Part shown: in pieces, positions 12,001 through 24,490 of the stretch
Numbering within the stretch: the first letter of the stretch is position 1
How the letters are laid out: the number at the start of each line of letters is the position of its first letter
From: Membranipora membranacea
Taxonomy: Eukaryota; Bryozoa; Gymnolaemata; Cheilostomatida; Membraniporidae
DNA: 64,000 nucleotides
Assembly: GCA_914767715.1 (NCBI GenBank)
Contig: OU612065.1
Span: 35,588,001-35,652,000, forward strand
Direction: 5' to 3'
Position numbers and translations under genes: made by a program
The notes under the pieces: generated by a model
The model's input: the letters and a program-made list of their open reading frames with translations, nothing else
What the model was told of the DNA's origin: nothing
Database searches by the model: none

Positions 12001-15000
12001 AACACACCTGTGTTGTGTGGCTTTTTCCTATGACCGATACACAGAGAAGTGTTAGAAATATCAAATTTGACTGACCTTAACTTTGCTGACGCTGTTTACA
12101 ATATTCTCTTCATTATCAGAGTCATCAAAAGCCAGTTTAGCCATCTTAGAAGCTGCGACTCTCCTGAAAAAAATCAAGATCATTCAGTAAATATGGATAG
12201 ATGTTCTGAGAAATATATCTTGGTAGAAAAATGGCTTGCAACAATTTTGTTGACTTTGCAAAGTTTATATCAGCCATTTTAAACGAATTCGCAATCGCAC
12301 CATAATACTATGAAAAGAATTGGGTACCATGACGCCCATAAACTGTATGAAAAGTCAAGAGAAGATCAGCGCATAGGATCCAAATACAAGTATTCAATAT
12401 GCAGACATTAGCATATGACATATATATGTACCTTGTTTTACGAGGAGCTTTAGTAATATTTGAAGGAGGTGCCACACCAGGCTTATTCTCTGTACGAATG
12501 GGCTGTAGTGGGGAGGATGTAAGACCTTCATTCAGCTTGAGAGAATCTAACTTTGTGTTTAAATCTTCGACACCTGAGCGTAGGTGAGCCTGAAAATGTG
12601 AGTTATCAACAATCTATTCAAACATTGAGGAGTAAGCACATGGAACCACAGTATTTGCCGTTATCAATAAGAGTACTGAGACAAAGTGGCAGTCAAAGGC
12701 GGAATCACAGATGCTTAAAAAGTGATAGTGCACACTAGGGATTAGACACCAAACCATTGTTTATGCCCTGCTGGAGCAACTTGATGACAGCAGCAAAGCC
12801 GGAAGTTCAATGCCTCAATCTAGGAGTGCCAACAAACTATGTCCATGTGTGGGAATCGCTCACAAAGTCAACATCTGAATTTATCACAAACAATTATTCA
12901 CAGTTTTCGGCGACACAAGAATATTTGCCAAACGTAATGCAGGGTCTTACCTGGAAGTATTTGATAACACGAGGTATATATGTTATATATCTTATATTTG
13001 AGGTGAGCATAGATAGATAAGATACAGACTGATGAGTAGATAACTCCTTAGATAGACTATCCCATTCCTTCTGTATCAGTGTATACTGTTTAGTTGTGAG
13101 GTAGCACTTTATCATCACTATGCTCAACTGTAATCTCCTATAATATACATCATAGCACATTCATTATTTTAATCATTCACCAATTAAGATCAAAGCTATA
13201 AATGCTGCTCCACATATCAAAATTAATTTTGTTATATAATATACATATGCATGGAATTAACCATTAGATCAAATCGCAACCTAATACTGAGCTATGGTTC
13301 AAAATATTGTTAGGACAGTGGCTTGTAGTATCAGCATCTCCGTGTGTGGCTGATCTGGGTTGACCATAAAATTTGAGACAGAATCACCACTCACATTGCG
13401 GTTATACCATGAGCAATCTGGCTTTTCCTTATCATCCCTTTATCCTTTACCACACTGCAGAACCTCTGACACTGCAGTGCAAGGATCTCTGCATCTTCTA
13501 CTGAACCTGTTATGTAGTGATGATTGATAAAAATTACTAGAAGACAAAGTATGAAACATGTAAGAAAACTCAAACATATAAAAACTAATATTTTAACTCG
13601 AAAGGGGCAAAAATTACCTTTACTCTACCATAAGGGTCGGAGTTAAGGGTCTGTGTTCATCGTAATCAGGTGTAACTTATTACTCAAAATCGCCAAGAAA
13701 CCTAGCATGAACCACAAAAGGCAATAATACGATTATGGAATCGAAAAAGCCTAACAAAAATTTCTCTAACTCTCATTGTCACGTTACACACATACCTGAT
13801 TTGTATTTGAGCTGACATGAGGTGATTATCATATCGAGATGTGAGACATGTAGCATGTGATCCTGACACTCAGTACATGTGCACTGTGAAGGGTGTGCGT
13901 AAGGTGCCCATGTCTTGTACACATCTACAGGGTTAGTTTTGCGGGCTTTGTTGAATGAAGGTGAGGCTGTGACATCACGAGCAGTGTTAGTTCCGTATGT
14001 GGGAATCTTATACTCATCATCATTATCACTGTAGGAGAGTGAATCATGTTTATGATTGGCAATGGGCATGGAGCATTTATGAACTTACATTTTAAACATC
14101 CACGATTTGAAAATAAACTTGAACTTGGCTGACATGTGAGGGCCCCAGGCCTGATCTGGGCAGACGACTAGTGTTCATCTACATAAGGATGTTGAAAAGT
14201 TCACGAGTTGGCTACATGATCAGCTTCTCTTCTCTTCTGTTGAGGAGTGATTACTACAGGAAGCAATACTCAAGTTGTACCCCTTTCTAGAAAATTCATC
14301 TCATGAGGAGCTCAGTGAAAAGTTACATGATAAATGATAACATATCTTAGTTACATGGCAGACTAACCTGTCAGCAGCACTGTTTGGTTGTTTGATTGAG
14401 AAGCTCTCGTCACCCGAGTCGTCAGATTCAAACCCGAATAGATGGGACTTTTTGACCTTGTTAAGATCCTTCCTAGCAGGTTTATCTGAAGCCTTTTTAC
14501 TGACAGGGGTGCTGACAGGGGGAGGTGGGAGGGTCGTAAACAGGGAGATCTCAGACGTCAGGGCTGTGTTTGTATGCCTGAGATGAGCTTCAGCACCAGT
14601 AAAATCATCGAGGAAACAGTCGAGCTTAGCTAGACATGTCCTCACTTCAGCAGACCTGCGGATACCATAATATTTGATCCATTATTCTCAATCGCTGTAG
14701 CTACTAGCATTCAAATTCCTACACTGCAATTGTTTCTTAAAAGTATTCATATCAACCAATAAATATTAACTAGATACAATCATCGCAAGCAAAGGGAGAA
14801 CAAAAGCCTCAAAACATATGATTTTGAAAAGGAAAATTAATCATATATCCATCACTCAGGGATATTAATTATGACCCCCAATATCTGCAGGTCTAGAGGA
14901 TAATAATCTGCAGTGAAGTCCTCTTATCAAAACATCGGTTCACTTACAAAAGTACCCTAGATGACTATAAAGATAGGTTATATTAAAACATTATATGCTG

Positions 15001-18000
15001 TTAGATGTTTACCTGAGCGGTACTGAGAGAAGTTGTGACATATTTTTAGCTGCCAGAAGGAAACACGAAGCCTCCCTAACAGAGCCTATAAACATGTTAA
15101 CTTTTCCCAGTGTGATGTATGAGTGGAGGACTGCATCTAAATACTTCAGCTTGAGACTGTCTGCAAGAGACGACCACACAAACAAAGTAACTTAGATTAA
15201 AGCTGACTCAAGTAAATAAGTTAACTTGCAGAGGGATAGAAAATATTACCGTGTGACATTTAACTGTAACCATGAAAGAAGCAATGTTAACTTCGAATTG
15301 GAAATGTAGACTTTCAAAACTTTTGTCTTCTTTTTTTTAAAGGACAATGGTTTCTGCAATATACATAGGAGCGGAGAGACAGCAAAATTATCTATGACTC
15401 TACTGTCTCATAAAGCCTTAGATCTCAGGCTGAACTTACAGTTTTTGATTGGATGAGTAGATATAGATGAGAATAGAGAGGCGTGGTCTCTCTGACAGTA
15501 GAGAGCGTAGTGACACAATGTGTTCTTAGTCTGTATGTTAGTACAGCTCATCACAGTATCCAGTATAGTACAGTGTGCTGATAGAGATATATACGCACTG
15601 TCCAGGGACTGACGACTCTGTTTGTACTGTAAATCTTCTAATATCTCCACTGCTCTCTCAACCTGTACACAAGCACACAACATCACTTCAATAGTTATAC
15701 ACCATTACATCAACAATGATAAAACAGCACTCTAACAATGATACAATATTATGCCAACAGCACTCTTAACAAAGGTCAAACATTGCTTTAACAACTATAC
15801 ATCAGTACTCCAAAAATTATAAGCAATCGTTCCATCAATAATAAAACATAATGATAACAATGAAATGCAGTATTAGAGTGTTCATGAAACCAGTGCATCT
15901 TCAATGGAAAGTTCCTTGATATTATAATAGGTCAAATAGTCCAACTAGAATACAAGCCTAATGGGACGCCTTCACTGTACCTTATTAGAGTGTATATAGA
16001 CTTTAGCCTTTAGAAGCTGTAGATGATGTTGTATGCTGTCTGTATATGTCAGGTCGTTGAGCAGATTGTGAGCAGAGTCTATATCTCCGAGTATAACTAG
16101 TGCCTCTACGTGTAGCAGCCTAACTGAGTCTGGGGTTTGACTGAGGAGAGCTGGGCACAGCTTACTGGTCTCCAACACTTTATGAAGCTGAAAGTGAAAG
16201 TGAACAGAGATGGTGAAGTATGAGTAGAAGGCTATCCAACAGTTCAGATTGTGATGATATTTTCAAGAGGGTCTCCGTGCACATGCTTGAAGTAGTAAAA
16301 TGTATGGCTAACTAGCATTTAATCAACCTCATAGGTTTACAAAAAACTTCCATTCAGCTAAGCACAGTTAAGCCACGCCAAAACTAGCTACACTAAACTC
16401 TGGTTAATATATACTCCTCTCTGATAGTACGGGCATCATATAGAAATGAGAAGCACAAGAGTTTAAGCACACAGTAGCAGACTTACCCTTTTAGACATGT
16501 AGAATGAATGAGCAACTATCTCCAGACAGTGACTAGTTTTCTGCTGACTGTATATAGCTGAGTCAGTATCACAAGTGATCCTGTCAGCAGACTCTGCCCA
16601 CAGCTGTAGAGCTTTATCTAAAGGCAGCTGTAGCTTACTCTCAGATTTATATGTAGCTGCCGGCGGCTGATAATCTATATCTGTAAGAGCTGTACTCACT
16701 GCATCCTAATAGGGTAGGGAAGACGAGAAAGTTCTGTTATCAAAGTTAATAGTATTATAGACAGTGACTATGATCTAAAAACAGTACCGAGGAAGTTTGT
16801 CTGTGGTCCAATTTCCATGAGCTTCCACTACTCACCTATTGTATGTTTTCTGATTATAAGGCCAACTCGGAGGGCCCTATCGTGTAGGAAGCAGTGGTAA
16901 ATTTTTTTAGCATTTGTACAACCCCAAGTGGGTCTCAGCCAATCATGGAAATGAAAATGGAAGTTGTCTTCCTCTTCCACATCACGCTACCGTATATTTT
17001 GGGTAAGGTACGTCATGTAAACAGCAACTTTCATTCACATTCACAGCTTTCCAATTAATTCAATTTGGGATTTGATATTTGTTAGGCTAGGAGGTGTGTA
17101 ATAGACTCAACCAGACACTCCATAAATGATATGCAGCCTGTGGTTTTTACCAAGATAAAAGCATAGTCGGTGATAATATCTTCGCTTCTGGTTCTACCCT
17201 GGTTCTCGTTTCAATCTGACAACCTATGTATGTCATCATGAGTGCAGAATTCCAACGAAGGGACTGCCAATAGGCCTCTGTGTGATGTCACCTACCATAT
17301 CACAGTGATGTCTGTAGGCTATGATATACTGCCATACATACAGCTGAGCCTTTATATCGTTACAGTATATCGATACATTCTTCGTTAGCTCAGCTAGGCC
17401 TTTAGTAATACAGCTCTCCGCTAAGCTAACAATGACACAAAGCAGCACAGGTCAAAGTATGTGAAGACAACGAAAATTATAACTGTATGCTTCCTGGATC
17501 CGGCAGTGAATTTAATTATTTGCCATGCTGGAAATTCCTATAGATGTATTTTGAGGTGCTACTGAATGCAAATGGAAGAAAAGTTAGCTAATATACACAG
17601 AATAGCCTGAGATCTACATCTAGTCTGGTATCTACACTGCGCTCACCTTATATCTTTATTGAGGGTAATATTGAGTTCAGCCTGACAGAGATAATACAGC
17701 GCCATGTGTGTAGATGTGACGGCGTGTGACCTCATCGAGGATAGTAATAAATCCAGCTCTGCATAATATCCCTCTCTGTAAGATAAATAACATGAATGAA
17801 CAAAAGCCGAGACTTGTGAGAATGTCATCATAAACCTGCAGACCTCAGCATGTACTTAATAGTTATCCATCCTTGAAATTTTTTGTTTTAAGTTTACAAT
17901 CATTTATCCACATAGGTGTCAGAATAGTCCGGGCGTAAAATACAATATTATATTAATATTTCAGCGTAACAGGATAATCAGTAGGGTGCCATACCTTATA

Positions 18001-21000
18001 CTGAACTCGGAGTACTCTCTGAATATCAGATCAATAATCTCATCCTGATTTGCTTCTGATTTGAAAATATCAACTGCTAGAACCCTGAAAACATCAAATC
18101 AAGAAAATTGTGTAATATATCATTTTACGTTTCTCTTATTACCTACTGTAGTATTAATGTGGCTTGAAAAAAAAAGGGTGAAATATTGACTCTGCATGAG
18201 CTTGTGATTGCCATACTTTGGTAGAGGGGCCATAAACATATATAGTATAGCCCAATTAACCTCAGAAGGATCCTGGTGAGATGACCTGGGGGCCGGGATA
18301 AAATTATAGAATTAGGGACTGACAGATGTCAAAACTAAATCAATATCAGAGATACACTTCCCAATTTTGTTACCTCGATATCAGTGTTGGTTATTGATCA
18401 TTGGTTGCATTCTTAATATAATGGCATTATTTTTCAAGGACATGAGATATACCCAGGACCAACCTTGTAAAGATGGAGTCGTCTGCACCTAGTCTAGCTT
18501 TCTTCTTTATTTTAATCCAGTCTGTTAGGACACAATTCCACTGTGTCTTGGGTACTTTGGATAACACGCCAAACATATTGAGGGCTTGTGTGTATGCAGA
18601 CTGCTTGACCAAGAAATCACAAATCTGCCTCTGTAGTAACACCAGTAGTCCCTGTAACACAGAATGACATAACATACATAAAGTTGCACGCAATAATAGC
18701 ATTACCTGGGATGGTTAATTTGGATATCGGAAATTCCAAATGTGATTAGATTTTGATTGCCACCTTCTCTGCTGTCCAGACAGACGTACTGACCGGTTCG
18801 GGTCATATTGTAGAACTAACAAGATGAATGGTCCTATTACTTCTACTCCATTGTATTATACTGTAAACCGGACGATATATACGTAAGGTGAAAGTAATGC
18901 ACTTATAAGAAGCAAAAAGAACAAAATTGATCAACAATGAGTGAATAATTAACATGATGGAGCCATTGATGCCGAGTGACGGAAAAATTTATAGATTTAT
19001 TGATATTCTTACCGTATGTGAGGCCGGGTCTATGATAGAGAGACAGGCCTCTGCTAGCTGTTTGATAGCCTGGACTTGTGGTGAATGTTTGTCTGCAGGC
19101 GATAAAACCCGACATGCACCCAGCTGAATAAATCGTCCTACTTCATTCACTAATAGAACATACAAAAGTTAGAACCATGCAAACAGCTTGTTTTATCGCT
19201 CATGCAGCTTCAGTTTTCGCAGCATTCAATTATGAAATAGGTATGGTGTTTGAAAATGGGATGCAAAAAAATACCCATCTGAGCCACAATATGCAAACAA
19301 TTGCGCATGAATAGTGCTCATGAAATCTGGACCTGCCTTACTTGATTCAATAAAGGCGAAAGCCCACTTTTCCAATACAACTGCCTCTTCAAATCGACAC
19401 AAATCACATGCTCAACAGATTTAACTGTCATAATTTAGTTTTTCTAGAAAACTAATGTATCATTAGAAGTTGGCGATCTTACCAAGGTCAGTTAGATGTG
19501 TCTTTACTTCAACCTCGGTTGACATGTTGAGATTTCGCAGAGCATCAGTATCTACAGATAATGAATCTGAGAGCTGATGAGTGAGGCCACATTCTGAGAG
19601 CATCTCCACGTCAGCTCGTATCATCAGCGTAACGCTCTGTAGCTGTCTGCTGACGTAATGTTTCACTGATTTCACTGTCTGATCTGTGAGAACTTCCATC
19701 TGTCTCCTTTATGATATGATTCAAAGACATGAGATTAATATTGATTGAATGGCATGTGATTGTGTGTCGCAGAATGCAATTGTCTGGAACCCCCAGTTAG
19801 CTCTGTTGCATTGTGGGAATTTTGTCAACAAATATTTTTGTTGAATTCTTTTCTCTATTGGTATGTTATTTATAATGACAAGAGGAGGAGTAACGAAGGC
19901 CTATCAACATACTACATTCACCTCTCTTAAAGAGAAATATTTGGTGTACTACCTAGTGTTTGTGAACAATCCAGCATTTTTTGCATGAGAAGTCAATCCA
20001 AAAAAATATCACAATGAAACACGTCACCTCAAGCGAATTCAGGTAATATTCGCAAACCTAGAATCTCCCTCTTTCCCTAATCACGCTAATCAAAGTCAAC
20101 TGTGATGACCGAAAGTCTTACTACATTGCAATGCATGAAGAGAGCTAACCCTTTTAATGTGAATATTTCAGGTATGTCGGTAAGACAAGTGGAAAAGCAA
20201 TCCTTAGGAAAATTAACCTAAGGAAATGTGAAAAGAAAAAAACCTATTATAAAACATTTTGCAAATTTTTTTTCGGTGAATAGTATGTTTCAAAGCTGTT
20301 AGTGTATTCCTATGTATGTCTGCTTACCTAGAAATACAAGCGTCAGCAGCCAATATCTGCTTCCATGTAAGCTTAGCTGCGATATCAAAGCTGCTCTGTT
20401 TGGCTGTTATGAGTTTAGTTAGGCTTGTAATTAATGCAGATATGGGTTGTAGTTCTAGTTGGTTACTGCAGGAGTTCACTATGGAGAAGATCTGTGAAAA
20501 CCTTAATAGAGTGGGCAGATCTTCACTATGAAATAATTTAGTATAATATTCCAGTAGGTGTCGACAGACAGAGCCATACGACTCTAATTCATCAGGCACC
20601 TGTAACGAACACAAAAAAAAGTACAGCCAAAGGCAATGGTACCGGATTCCCAAAGGGGAATTCAATATGAATACATTTTCTGCCACGATTTATGCTGCAA
20701 AAATAACCTGCAAATAACCTACATTCCTCAACATTTCACATATGCTCATAAAAATTCAACGCTGGTTTAAGAATAAAGTCAATAAATATAACTACAAAAG
20801 ATTGTGAACATATGGAATTAATAATAAGCATTTTGCTTCACCTGTAACTCTGGCAGGTCCTCCCCTGAACCGTGACTATAGAGCACCTGCATACAGCTGA
20901 CATACAGATACAGGTATTTCCATCCCAGTGACTTATGTTCTGATCTCTTGACAGCCACATCGACAGCCTTCCTCAGGTTAGTCAGCCCCTTCAGTAATCC

Positions 21001-22564
21001 GCCCCTGTACTTATCATGAGCGGATACACCAGCTAGTGTTACTGTAAGCTGCTGGGAGAGTTTGTGTATGTGCTGGTCGAACGTACCGGAGACAGCGAGC
21101 TGCAGAGCCATTATACGACCTTGGAACTCGTCCTCGGCAGTGTACTTAGAGTTGGAGGAGCTGTGAGCGTTCCACAGAGACTTATACACATAACCAGCGA
21201 TAGACTGCCGATCCTTAGGAGACTCATCCAGGCAGGAGTCACCGACAATCTGTAGCAGTACCTCGCACAAACTCACACATAGAGCTGGATTTACCTGCAA
21301 ATCGAGGGCACAACAATACTTAGATAAGCATCGATCTGAGCCAGACTGATATTTGATACGAAATCAGCCTTTCAGTACATTTTAAAACCCTGAAAAAGTC
21401 AATCGACTAGTAATTGAATAGTTGCTTTATGAATAAATTACAACATAAACAACCATTTTTGTTTTGTTTTGTATAAACAGCTGATTAAAGTGAGTTCATG
21501 ACATCATGTACTAAACAATACCCAACAATAATTATTTTATTACCTTTATTACTCACCATACACTGAGACTGAATGTGTTACTAAGTGTAATCTGAATTGG
21601 TGATTAATTTTTCATATGGTCACTAACCATAGCTTTTGTCTTTTAATCAGGGTTTTCTTTTGTAACTCAGTTCAATCTGATTACGGTATCATTGAGTAGT
21701 TCTGATAATTAAATTTGGCTTTCAGACAGGTACGACAGGGTAAATACCACACAGGGTAGTGACATTGAGCAAATGACACTGGGTACAATAAACAGCTGAC
21801 GGCAGCTCTTAAAACAATAAATGCTCCAATCAGCAGCACTTGAAAAGGCAGATAAATATTTTAATCTGGTTATTTTTTGTAGCTATGATGAGGTAAGGTC
21901 ACTCATGGGTTTATAACTCCAAAATCTTGCAATTGAGGGGTTTCTCACTCGTCTTGTGCCACGTAAGTATTTTAGTACTTACTTTGAGAGTTTTGACGGA
22001 GAGATGAGAGAGGACTTTAGCGGTAGATATTTTCTGTTTTGAGTCGAGACTGAGGTAGTTATTATTACTGCCATCTCTGAGTAAAGCACGGCAGCATATA
22101 GAGAGCAGAGAGTCAGCGTGATGACGTCGTGTACATGCTGCCGGCAGCTCAGAGTAGACTGAGTTTATCTTGAGTATGATTTGTGTGTAAGTACAGCCTG
22201 GAGCAGCATCATCACTCACCACATTCTACAATAAGTAAAAAACTTAAACATTTAGATTGTATAGACATCAAATTTATATTGGGAAGTGTTGTTCAAACAC
22301 TATACCGACAAAATATATAACAAAAATAATTTAAGGAGATTTGGTCACATATTAAGCCAAATCTGTTTGAACACCAATAAATGCCATGTCAACACGAACA
22401 AAAATTGACTAAATGTTGTATAAATAGGTATTGGGAAATACACATCGTCTGTCATCGCAGTTACCACTGCTGTTTAGTGATCTCACCTGTAGTTTATTCT
22501 CCACCTCAGCCCATTCAGCAACAGATAGTGTCACCTTCAGTGAGCTGATCATAGACTTATCCAT
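3057..22564 (-). CDS. ESPL1: separase (cohesin-cleaving cysteine protease), complete gene, 36 exons
   Basis: Separase cleaves the cohesin kleisin at anaphase onset to release sister chromatids. I assembled 36 minus-strand exons whose phases agree at almost every junction, about 2,066 codons (human protein 2,120). The start is ATG 22562-22564: the following 26 codons align in position and character with the human N-terminus, and the chain then runs unbroken to the catalytic domain. The stop is TAG 3057-3059. Exons are itemised in the three following entries. Two junctions are uncertain. Exon 4/5 needs an acceptor a few bases upstream of 19699. Exon 26/27 needs either a non-obvious donor near 9876-9892 or another acceptor. 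Introns are mostly 100-700 bp. The last one (3262-6445) is 3.2 kb and contains another gene on the opposite strand. Regulation by securin and CDK1 is known for the family; only candidate Ser-Pro sites are visible here. Confidence 0.95.
3585..6192 (+). CDS. secreted FG-GAP/VCBS-repeat-like protein, nested in a separase intron
   Basis: Six exons: 3585-3885, 4101-4340, 4616-4860, 5056-5207, 5492-5599 and 5853-6192. They join in phase to a 461-residue protein with stop TGA at 6190-6192. The N-terminus is a signal peptide (MLSYWLVTLLAATQA). FG-GAP/VCBS-like calcium-loop motifs follow: DMDGDGLKD (exon 2), DLNRDNKSE (exon 4), DDNGKLY and DIDFDNNTD (exon 6). This is typical of a beta-propeller of the integrin-alpha or bacterial VCBS type. 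The C-terminus has a Thr/Ser-rich stretch and ends in aromatic residues (QWFHWFWG), with no membrane segment or integrin tail. It is likely extracellular; ligand or enzyme activity is unknown. The whole gene sits inside the last intron of separase, in opposite orientation. I could not match it to a named family member. Confidence 0.85.
8964..9000. repeat. 10-bp hairpin in separase intron 29
   Basis: GATCAAGGAG and its reverse complement CTCCTTGATC are separated by 17 nt, inside the intron between exons 29 and 30. Confidence 0.7.
10296..14655 (-). other. ESPL1: separase exons 16-25: Cys cluster and disordered regulatory linker
   Basis: Exons: 14655-14368, 14028-13796, 13506-13395, 13137-12951, 12589-12432, 12163-12076, 11785-11604, 11362-11244, 10993-10844, 10469-10296, about residues 935-1498. 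Exon 16 ends in an acidic Ser/Asp stretch. Exon 17 carries QCTCTECQ, at the position of the human CDCSLC cluster, a likely structural metal or disulfide site. Exons 20-25 are low in hydrophobics and rich in Ser, Pro, Lys and Asp. They include a basic stretch (VRTRRTRIANR, a possible nuclear localisation signal) and several Ser-Pro pairs in exon 25. Exon 25 also contains DAESMR, which fits the separase cleavage consensus (S/D)-x-E-x-x-R. Confidence 0.85.
11991..12024. repeat. perfect 16-bp hairpin in a separase intron
   Basis: AAAGCCACACAACACA is followed, after a 2-nt loop, by its exact reverse complement. It lies in the intron between exons 21 and 22. No U-tract or expressed-RNA context is evident, so it is probably a foldback relic. 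Confidence 0.85.
14656..22564 (-). other. ESPL1: separase exons 1-15: N-terminal helical repeat region
   Basis: Exons (5' to 3'): 22564-22487, 22225-21983, 21294-20842, 20599-20328, 19699-19483, 19410-19342, 19149-19013, 18651-18464, 18084-17995, 17775-17647, 17425-17296, 16705-16487, 16187-15981, 15662-15440, 15160-15013. Together they encode about residues 1-934, rich in Leu/Ala helices. These correspond to the TPR/HEAT-like solenoid that in known separases binds securin along its length. Exon 3 (151 codons) is the longest. Exon 5 begins with an in-frame ATG directly after an AG, which could be an alternative start but is more simply an internal Met. Confidence 0.85.
16265..16420 (+). repeat. 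interspersed repeat, family B, copy in separase intron
   Basis: Shares a diverged sequence of about 150 bp with 49908-50080: GCACATGCTTGAA near the start, TATGGC and GCATTTA in the middle, and AACTAGCTA near the end. It lies in the intron between separase exons 12 and 13. The identity is moderate and the ends are unclear. Confidence 0.5.
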
Positions 22565-24150
22565 AACTATACCCCAGTAATATAAGTGTCCTCTACTCAA
22601 TTCTGCATTGTCTAACAAAGAACCAGTTGTTTATGGTGCACCACTGCTACAAAAAGATATGATATGTGTAACAATGGGCTTACATTACATGCAAACACTT
22701 CATGATGAACGTTAATATTTTTGTTACATTGGGGAGAGTGGGCAGGGGGGATTAAAATAATAATGCCAACCACTACCAAATGAGCAGAGCAGGATTTTTC
22801 TTTAAACAAGGTTCAGGGAAACTTTATGACGCGCCATTCATTTAACTGCAAAATGTCTGAAGACAAAATATATCACATGCAGCTGTCCATACAGCCAGTA
22901 AATTGTGACAGTAGGTTTTCTTATATCATAATAATTTGAGTCGGGCTATAGAAACTCAGGCCTGCCCTCGGATCAATCTTGGACAACATCGTACCAGGTC
23001 TATATGAGAGAAAGAAGGACTCACTCATGAGCCAAAAGTCGACGACTCTTCGTGCCCTATAGAAAACTGTTGAAGACATTGCCAGCAAAAATTTGAAAGC
23101 CAGTTCATTGTTGATGACTTTGCTTCCCAAGTTTTGACTTGAAAGAGCCAGGATATGTGCACACTGATCACAGATATCAAAGAAAAGCATGAATAAGCAT
23201 TTAAGCTCAAGAAAGAGAGTTGAGACAGAATAAAACATGAAAAACAAACTGTGACTAATGTAGGCCCCTACTCGGCCAACACCTTGATTTGGAGCATTCA
23301 AAGTTAAACCTTACCACCTCCTCAAAGGAAAGCACAAACTGTCTGAATGGTTCATATTCATTACATCAAATGGCTGGTAATTGCTAGCAGTCTCAAAATA
23401 CAATATAAAACATTCATTGTGGTACTGTGACTTTCCTTTAGGCACCCTATAATACTGACGTAAATAACATTGCTCAGACATGGTCTCGACTGCCTATTTG
23501 TTGGTGAATTTGATGGGTAAAATTGCAAGGTATAGTATCTCACCACATTCCGAAAAATGGTGGATGCATTAAAAACTTTGGAAGGACCACAGCAATATAT
23601 AGTTTGGCAGCTAGTTCTGCAGTAATTATGCAAAATTGAGAAATTCAGCGCACCTCTGGGTAAAAATTATTAAAGTGTTAGAAATTTTTCTCCCTTCTCA
23701 TCTATGAGGCCTAGCGCTGTGCCAACCTAATAACCTACCACTTCAAAATATTTTTAATTACTAGTCTTTTCCACATAAGTTCAAAATAAATACAGTTCCA
23801 TGGTATGGAGACATTTTACAATAGTAGATAACTTCATTTATTAATTTATACAGTTCTCTTGAGTGGATAGAAGTCATAGATTACTGGGCTGGTACAGCAA
23901 TAGGCCTCATAGATACCTCATGTAGATGAGAAGGGCGGACAATTTCTAATACTGAACATAACTTTTACCCAGTAGTGCTCTGAATTTTGTGTGAAAATAT
24001 TGCTTAACTACTGCAGAACTAGCTACCAGACTATGTATTGCTGTGGTCCTTCTGAAGTCTTTAAGGGCTAGGCCGCAATGTCTGCACCATTTTTCCCTCA
24101 GTTTGTAGGCAGGTCGGAGCACACCTGGGGGTTCAACAAGTCCCAGTAGT
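22565..24150. other. separase upstream region, no gene recognised
   Basis: Contains the presumed promoter and 5' UTR of separase (reading leftwards) and about 1.5 kb with no exon chain I can recognise. Open frames on the minus strand near 22921-23301 and 23361-23633 show no conserved motif and no convincing splice pattern. Confidence 0.4.
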
Positions 24151-24157
24151 CAGCGGA

Positions 24158-24235
24158 CTGCAGTATGATTCGAACCCACGACCTTCGACATTTTCATGCT
24201 GAAGTAATAGCGATCTAACTAACTGAGCCCCCTCC
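24158..24235 (-). repeat. tRNA-derived SINE head (minus strand)
   Basis: On the minus strand the sequence reads like a degenerate tRNA. An A-box-like GCTCAGTTAGTTAGA is followed about 30 nt later by a B-box GGTTCGAATC inside a T-arm-like stretch. The acceptor and anticodon stems are too mismatched for a functional tRNA, and non-tRNA sequence follows, as in a SINE. The body probably runs towards lower coordinates; its 3' end is not defined. Confidence 0.65.
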
Positions 24236-24428
24236 TTAGGGTTTGATGGTCTGATGAGAGGATAGAGATTTTCTGCAGCCTGAGACTTCCTAGGCCTACA
24301 TATCAAGTTCTTGTACACCATGCAGATATTCTACAGTTTTAACAAGCAAGCAGTGCCCAGCACCATGGCCACTGGCCTTGTACATAAAGCAGAATGCCTG
24401 TGGCTTTCACTACTGCAGTGCCCTTACA

Positions 24429-24490
24429 GTCCTGGTAGCTCAGTTGAAAGCGCTTTGGACGTACATGGGTTCAAGCCTCATGTTTGCTAT
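24429..24490 (+). repeat. tRNA-derived SINE head (plus strand)
   Basis: TGGTAGCTCAGTTG matches an RNA polymerase III A-box region, and GGGTTCAAGCC about 20 nt later matches a B-box. The spacing is shorter than in a real tRNA. It points away from the minus-strand head at 24158-24235, which is 190 bp to the left. The body probably extends right; no end was identified. Confidence 0.55.

Noticed and set aside
19483-19699. ATG at 19699 as the true separase start
   Set aside because: Upstream exons 1-4 continue as long in-phase frames with splice sites and align with the separase N-terminus, so this Met is most likely internal.
22921-23301. 126-codon minus-strand frame as a gene or transposase remnant
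   Set aside because: No conserved motif could be recognised and overlapping frames are equally open; kept only as unassigned sequence.
24158-24235. Functional tRNA gene
   Set aside because: A- and B-box sequences are present, but acceptor and anticodon stems do not pair well; a SINE head fits better.
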